Translations under genes and position numbers: made by a program | From: an uncultured Allomuricauda sp. | GTDB taxonomy: Bacteria; Bacteroidota; Bacteroidia; Flavobacteriales; Flavobacteriaceae | Reading direction: 5' to 3' | DNA length: 64,000 nucleotides | NCBI RefSeq assembly: GCF_947501165.1 | Contig: NZ_CANMUU010000005.1 | Span: 1-64,000 of the forward strand | In this document: piece by piece, positions 60,153 to 64,000 of the stretch | Numbering within the stretch: the first letter of the stretch is position 1 | Layout of the letters: every line of letters begins with the position of its first letter | Notes under the pieces: generated by a model | The model's database searches: none | Told to the model about the DNA's origin: nothing | The model's input: the letters and a program-made list of their open reading frames with translations, nothing else

Positions 60153-60611
60153 TTAGGGTTTTACCTTGACGGTATTTGGCACCAATCCCGTATAATCTCC
60201 TCCATTTCTGATAACGTCCCTAACTATTGAGGAACTTATATAAGATTTTCCAGATGAGGTCAAAAGAAATACGGTTTCAATTTCTGATAGTTTTCTGTTG
60301 GTATGTGCTATCGCCTTTTCAAATTCAAAGTCTGCTGGGTTACGAAGGCCACGTAAAATAAAGTTTGCGCCTACTTCCTTGCAGAAATCCACAGTAAGAC
60401 CGGTATAGGTAAGAACTTTTATTTTGGGTTCTTCCTTAAAGGCTTCTTTGATGAAATGTGTTCTTTCCTCTAGACTGAACATGTACTTTTTATCCGCATT
60501 TATTCCGATGGCAATGATGAGTTCATCAAACAATGTAATTCCCCTGGAGATAATATCATAATGTCCTAAAGTAAGGGGGTCAAATGAACCTGGGAAAATG
60601 GCACGTCTCAT
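60153..60611 (-). CDS. coaD: Phosphopantetheine adenylyltransferase
   Basis: A 152-residue enzyme of coenzyme A synthesis. The nucleotidyltransferase motif TLGH (residues 14-17) is in FPGSFDPLTLGHYDII. The later ILRGLRNPADFEFEKAIAHTNRKL and the C-terminal YISSSIVRDVIRNGGD (ISSTxVR-type motif) are typical. It forms a probable operon with ddl, 29 bp upstream. Confidence 0.96.
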   Translation of the reverse strand: MRRAIFPGSFDPLTLGHYDIISRGITLFDELIIAIGINADKKYMFSLEERTHFIKEAFKEEPKIKVLTYTGLTVDFCKEVGANFILRGLRNPADFEFEKAIAHTNRKLSEIETVFLLTSSGKSYISSSIVRDVIRNGGDYTGLVPNTVKVKP

Positions 60612-60640
60612 TTTGGATAGTTTTTCTAAAAATAGGTATT

Positions 60641-61636
60641 CTAACGTAAAGCCTCGTCTATGGCGCTTTCAAATAATTCAGACAATTTGATTCCTGCCTC
60701 TTTTGCTTGTTGGGGTAGAATACTTTCCTCCGTCAGTCCTGGGGTGGTATTTACTTCCAATAAATAAGGTTCATCCCCAACAAAAATAAATTCACTCCGG
60801 GTGTATCCCTTTAGCCCTAGAATCTGATAAATATCTTTTGCGAGCTTGGATACTTTCTCCTTTTGGTCTTTGGTTATTCTAGCAGGTGTTATTTCTTGCG
60901 ATTTCCCTTCATACTTGGCTTCATAATCAAAAAAATCGTTTTCCGAAACAATCTCGGTAATAGGTAGAACGGTTACCTTGCCTTTGTAGGTAATTACTCC
61001 AACCGAAACTTCCGTGCCGTCCAAGAAGGACTCAATAATCACTTGGTTGTCTTCCTTAAAAGAATTCTCTACGGCTATTGCTAGTTCTTGCTCTCTGTAG
61101 ACTTTTGATATGCCATAACTACTCCCTGCGCGATTTGCTTTTACAAAACAAGGCAAACCCACTTTTTCCACAATTTCTTTTTCATGGATTAAATCTCCAG
61201 CATTCAAATAATACGAAGTGGCACATTTGACCCCAAAAGGTTTTAAAGTACTTAACAAATCACGCTTATTAAAAGTGAGGGCAGCCTGATAATGATCACA
61301 AGAACTTTGGGGAATTCCTAATAGCTCGAAATAAGCTTGTAAAAGACCATCTTCACCAGGTGTTCCATGAATAGCGTTAAAAACACAATCGAAATTCACT
61401 TTTCTCCCATCAATTGTAATGCTAAAGTCTGATTTATCTACTTCAAATTCCTCATCATTTTCATTTAGGTAAACCCAGGTTCCCGCGGTCAAACTTCCAT
61501 TTTTCCGATAGATATGAATTCGGTAGAGATTGAATTTTTCGGTATCTAAATGCGCATGGACAACTGTTCCACTTTTTAGGGAGATATCGTGTTCACTGGA
61601 ATATCCTCCCATCACAATCGCAATGTTCTTTTTCAT
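60641..61636 (-). CDS. ddl: D-alanine--D-alanine ligase
   Basis: A 331-residue ATP-grasp enzyme that makes the D-Ala-D-Ala end of peptidoglycan precursors. Motifs: IVMGGYSSEHDISLKSG (first substrate site), HGTPGEDGLLQAYFELLGIP, the ATP-grasp lid region CFVKANRAGSSYGISKV, and LLEVNTTPGLTEESILPQQ with the metal-binding Glu/Asn. The divergent PASTA gene begins 78 bp away. Confidence 0.96.
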   Translation of the reverse strand: MKKNIAIVMGGYSSEHDISLKSGTVVHAHLDTEKFNLYRIHIYRKNGSLTAGTWVYLNENDEEFEVDKSDFSITIDGRKVNFDCVFNAIHGTPGEDGLLQAYFELLGIPQSSCDHYQAALTFNKRDLLSTLKPFGVKCATSYYLNAGDLIHEKEIVEKVGLPCFVKANRAGSSYGISKVYREQELAIAVENSFKEDNQVIIESFLDGTEVSVGVITYKGKVTVLPITEIVSENDFFDYEAKYEGKSQEITPARITKDQKEKVSKLAKDIYQILGLKGYTRSEFIFVGDEPYLLEVNTTPGLTEESILPQQAKEAGIKLSELFESAIDEALR

Positions 61637-61714
61637 CCGGTCGTCGAATATGGCTGGTTCAAAGTAAAGAAAAAAGCATTGGCTTTCCTATATTTGTCCA
61701 GTTACCCATTTAAA

Positions 61715-62302
61715 ATGAGACATTTTTTTAGCTTTTTGAAAAGCAAGACTTTATTGATTCAGTTGGGACTGGCGGTAGTGGCAGTGATACTCATCGGTTT
61801 TGGAGTTTTAAGATGGTTGAAAAGTTCGACCAATCATGGTGAGTTTGTTGAAGTACCGGATTTTTCGAAAATGTCCGTATCCGATATGAGAAAGGCGGTA
61901 GAGGATTCAGGTTTACGATATCAGGTACTGGATTCTTCTAATTACAATCCAGATTATCCCCGTTTTTCTATTTTGGAACAGGACCCACCAGCTGGAAATA
62001 AAGTAAAGTCTAATCGAAAAATATATTTTACCGTAAACCCATCGGGATATAAAAAAGTAACGGTTCCAGATATCATTCAAGTAACCCAAAGAAATGCTAC
62101 ATCCATGTTACGGGCCGTTGGTTTAGATGTACAACGTGTTACCTATATTGATGAATTGGGTAAGGATATGGTCTACCAAATGAAGCACAAGGGCAAGTAT
62201 CTTAAGCCAGGGGACAAAATCCCAAAGACTTCCAAGATTGAGCTTATCTGCGGTAATGGAACCGTACCTGATAAAGCTCGCATTCAGGCAGACTCCCAAT
62301 AA
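61715..62302 (+). CDS. Membrane-anchored PASTA domain protein
   Basis: A 195-residue protein from the ATG at 61715; an earlier in-frame start at 61589 would overlap ddl. It has a short cytoplasmic end, one membrane helix (about residues 13-33), then two PASTA domains and part of a third: EFVEVPDFSKMSVSDMRKAV, VTVPDIIQVTQRNATSMLRAVGL, and a short C-terminal strand set. PASTA domains bind peptidoglycan-type ligands or act as spacers. No kinase domain is present. It forms a tight operon with the pseudouridine synthase, one base apart. Confidence 0.9.
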   Translation: MRHFFSFLKSKTLLIQLGLAVVAVILIGFGVLRWLKSSTNHGEFVEVPDFSKMSVSDMRKAVEDSGLRYQVLDSSNYNPDYPRFSILEQDPPAGNKVKSNRKIYFTVNPSGYKKVTVPDIIQVTQRNATSMLRAVGLDVQRVTYIDELGKDMVYQMKHKGKYLKPGDKIPKTSKIELICGNGTVPDKARIQADSQ

Positions 62303-62303
62303 T

Positions 62304-63329
62304 ATGGAAAGTTCCGCAAATTCTGAGGTTAATCCAGATGAGCTTTTTGAACACTTTCGCTTCAGTGCTGCCAAAGGTCAAGAACCCCTTCGCGTGGATA
62401 AGTTTCTGATGAATTTTATTGAGAATGCAACCCGCAATAAAATCCAACAGGCTGCCAAGCAAGGTCATATTTGGGTGAATGATGCGGTGGTAAAGCAAAA
62501 CTATAAAGTAAAGGCCGGGGACGAGGTCAAAGTACTGTTCGAACATCCTCCCTATGAGTTTTTATTGACTCCAGAGGACATTCCCTTGGATATCGTTTAT
62601 GAGGATGATACGCTTTTAGTGGTCAACAAACCCGCTGGTATGGTGGTGCATCCTGGACATGGAAATTATTCAGGCACCTTGATAAATGCTTTGGTACATC
62701 ATTTTGAAAATCTCCCAAAGAATAGCTCAAATAGGCCGGGATTGGTACACCGAATAGACAAAGATACTTCTGGACTTTTGGTAATTGCCAAAACGGAAGA
62801 GGCTATGACCCATTTGGCCAAACAGTTTTTTGAGAAAAGCAGTGAGCGTGAATATGTGGCCTTGGTCTGGGGGAATGTGGAGGAAGATGAGGGGATTGTT
62901 GAAGGAAATATTGGTAGAAATCCAAAGAACAGGTTACAGATGACAGTTTTTCCAGAGGGTGATACTGGTAAGGAAGCTGTTACGCACTATAAGGTATTGG
63001 AACGTTTTGGGTATGTAACTTTGGTGTCTTGCAAATTGGAAACGGGAAGAACGCACCAAATACGCGTTCACATGAAGTATTTGGGACATACCCTTTTCAA
63101 TGATGAACGCTATGGCGGAAACAAAATCCTCAAGGGTACAACCTTTACCAAATACAAGCAATTTGTTGAAAACACCTTTAAGATATTACCAAGACAGGCC
63201 TTGCACGCTAAAACTTTGGGATTTGAACACCCAGATACAGGGGAATTCATGAAATTTGATTCAGAAATTCCTGAAGATATGAGGAACGGGATTGAGAAAT
63301 GGAGTAATTATGCCAAGCACAATAGCTAA
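62304..63329 (+). CDS. rluD: RluD-type 23S rRNA pseudouridine synthase
   Basis: A 341-residue enzyme from the ATG at 62304 (MESSANSEVNPDELFEHF), one base after the PASTA stop; the frame from 62238 overlaps that gene. The N-terminal S4 domain is seen in RVDKFLMNFIENATRNKIQQ. The catalytic D152 lies in HRIDKDTSGLLVIAK. Other conserved parts are VVNKPAGMVVHPGHGN and ETGRTHQIRVHM. It modifies uridines in helix 69 of 23S rRNA, by family analogy. The RluD/RluA split is not certain. Confidence 0.93.
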   Translation: MESSANSEVNPDELFEHFRFSAAKGQEPLRVDKFLMNFIENATRNKIQQAAKQGHIWVNDAVVKQNYKVKAGDEVKVLFEHPPYEFLLTPEDIPLDIVYEDDTLLVVNKPAGMVVHPGHGNYSGTLINALVHHFENLPKNSSNRPGLVHRIDKDTSGLLVIAKTEEAMTHLAKQFFEKSSEREYVALVWGNVEEDEGIVEGNIGRNPKNRLQMTVFPEGDTGKEAVTHYKVLERFGYVTLVSCKLETGRTHQIRVHMKYLGHTLFNDERYGGNKILKGTTFTKYKQFVENTFKILPRQALHAKTLGFEHPDTGEFMKFDSEIPEDMRNGIEKWSNYAKHNS

Positions 63330-63421
63330 TAAGTTTTTTCAATCTGTCCATTGTAAAACATCATCATGGGGTTCTGCTTTAAATCGACTTTCCTTCTTAT
63401 TTTTACTGAAAATCACTGAAA

Positions 63422-64000
63422 ATGAAAATTGTTATCTCTCCAGCGAAATCCCTTGATTTTGAAACGGCTTTGCCCACCACAAGGTTCAGTGAGCCTCTGT
63501 TTTTGGAACAATCCACAAAATTGAACTCAGTCTTGGCCAAAAAAAAGCCTAAGGCTTTGGCAAAGCTGATGTCCATTTCAGACAATTTAGCTGAACTGAA
63601 CTGGGAACGAAACCAACAATTTTCAACGCCCTTCACCCCTGAAAACGCTAGACCTGCTGTATTTGCCTTTAATGGGGATGTATATCAAGGATTGGATGCT
63701 TACAGCATTCCCGAGGACAAACTTGATAAACTTCAAGACACGCTTCGGATTCTTTCTGGACTTTATGGCATTTTAAGACCATTGGATTTAATTCAACCCT
63801 ATAGATTGGAAATGGGAACCCAATTGAAGGTGGCTCGAAAAAAGAATCTCTATGAATTTTGGAAAAAGCAGCTTACTCAACATATAAATGAAGAGCTAGA
63901 GGAAGGTGAGCTGTTTGTAAATCTGGCCAGCAACGAATATTTTGGCGCTCTGGATGAAAAGCTCCTGAAAACTGAGGTTGTTACCCCAATCTTTAAAGAT
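63422..64000 (+). CDS. yaaA: Peroxide stress protein YaaA (3' part off the window)
   Basis: The frame opens at the ATG at 63422 ([18 protein letters not shown]) and stays open for 193 codons to the window edge. It has the conserved YaaA start, then [19 protein letters not shown] and [14 protein letters not shown], all typical of the YaaA/DUF328 family. In E. coli YaaA lowers intracellular iron and limits hydrogen-peroxide damage. The family is about 250 residues, so most of the gene is present. Confidence 0.94.
   Translation, partial: MKIVISPAKSLDFETALPTTRFSEPLFLEQSTKLNSVLAKKKPKALAKLMSISDNLAELNWERNQQFSTPFTPENARPAVFAFNGDVYQGLDAYSIPEDKLDKLQDTLRILSGLYGILRPLDLIQPYRLEMGTQLKVARKKNLYEFWKKQLTQHINEELEEGELFVNLASNEYFGALDEKLLKTEVVTPIFKD

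Noticed and set aside
63403-63636. A minus-strand frame at the right end
   Set aside because: It is antisense to yaaA, whose plus-strand frame from 63422 has clear family motifs and runs off the window.

Overview
The window looks like a chromosomal segment of a marine-type Flavobacteriaceae (Bacteroidota), close to the Muricauda/Maribacter group. Evidence: AT-rich DNA, genes largely without Shine-Dalgarno sequences, promoters of the TTG-N(17-23)-TAnnTTTG type, a type IX secretion type B sorting domain, CarboxypepD_reg-like surface proteins, a DUF1573 protein, outer-membrane lipid A synthesis (LpxK) and a eukaryote-like kynurenine route. No rRNA, tRNA, CRISPR array, insertion sequence or prophage was recognised. 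No gene-free stretch exceeds about 215 bases.

Left edge (1-4774, minus strand): three secreted surface-protein genes. One runs off the edge and carries at least five perfect-length 210-bp (70-residue) tandem repeats. The next has a T9SS type B sorting domain. The third is a paralogue of the first with two 44-residue repeats and a tail-fibre-like coiled-coil C-terminus. Region 4988-10261 (plus): three tandem paralogues that resemble the N-terminal part of SusC-like receptors without the barrel, a DUF6702-type protein and a secreted M1 peptidase.

Region 10346-20865: TatA, a PAP2 phosphatase, an O-methyltransferase, a GNAT enzyme with kynureninase, an AraC regulator divergent from an aldo/keto reductase-MFS pair, two exported proteins of unknown function, an ECF sigma factor with a 62-residue companion and an MscS-like channel, and a ClpP. 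Region 21004-24606 (minus): a photoreactivation operon of flavin reductase, a 44-residue DUF2256 Cys protein, DASH cryptochrome and an FeS photolyase-related protein. It is followed by kynurenine 3-monooxygenase. With kynureninase this suggests de novo NAD synthesis from tryptophan.

Region 26076-40173: a DUF4174 protein, a coiled-coil DUF164 protein that has lost its zinc cysteines, Nif3, LpxK, a GAPDH coupled to a TPR hybrid histidine kinase, LipA, two ECF sigma factors (one with an RskA-like anti-sigma), MurB, an aminotransferase, a retropepsin-PDZ protein and a DUF1573 protein. Region 40367-48692 (plus): ValS, then a GH109-like enzyme, GHMP sugar kinase and sugar nucleotidyltransferase that together look like an N-acetylhexosamine salvage cassette, a Tat-exported dienelactone hydrolase-like protein and a sterol desaturase-family protein.

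Region 48708-53425 (minus): rsfS-ftsH-LUD-cdsA-psd-acyl-CoA-binding protein, a membrane-lipid and quality-control operon. Region 53507-64000: BirA, an SRPBCC protein, PyrE divergent from a NUDIX hydrolase (starts only 7 bp apart), an M14 peptidase lipoprotein, a PAS histidine kinase with its response regulator, CoaD, Ddl, a PASTA membrane protein, RluD-type pseudouridine synthase and the 5' part of yaaA. Seven of the ten convergent gene pairs overlap at their 3' ends, so genes are packed very tightly.
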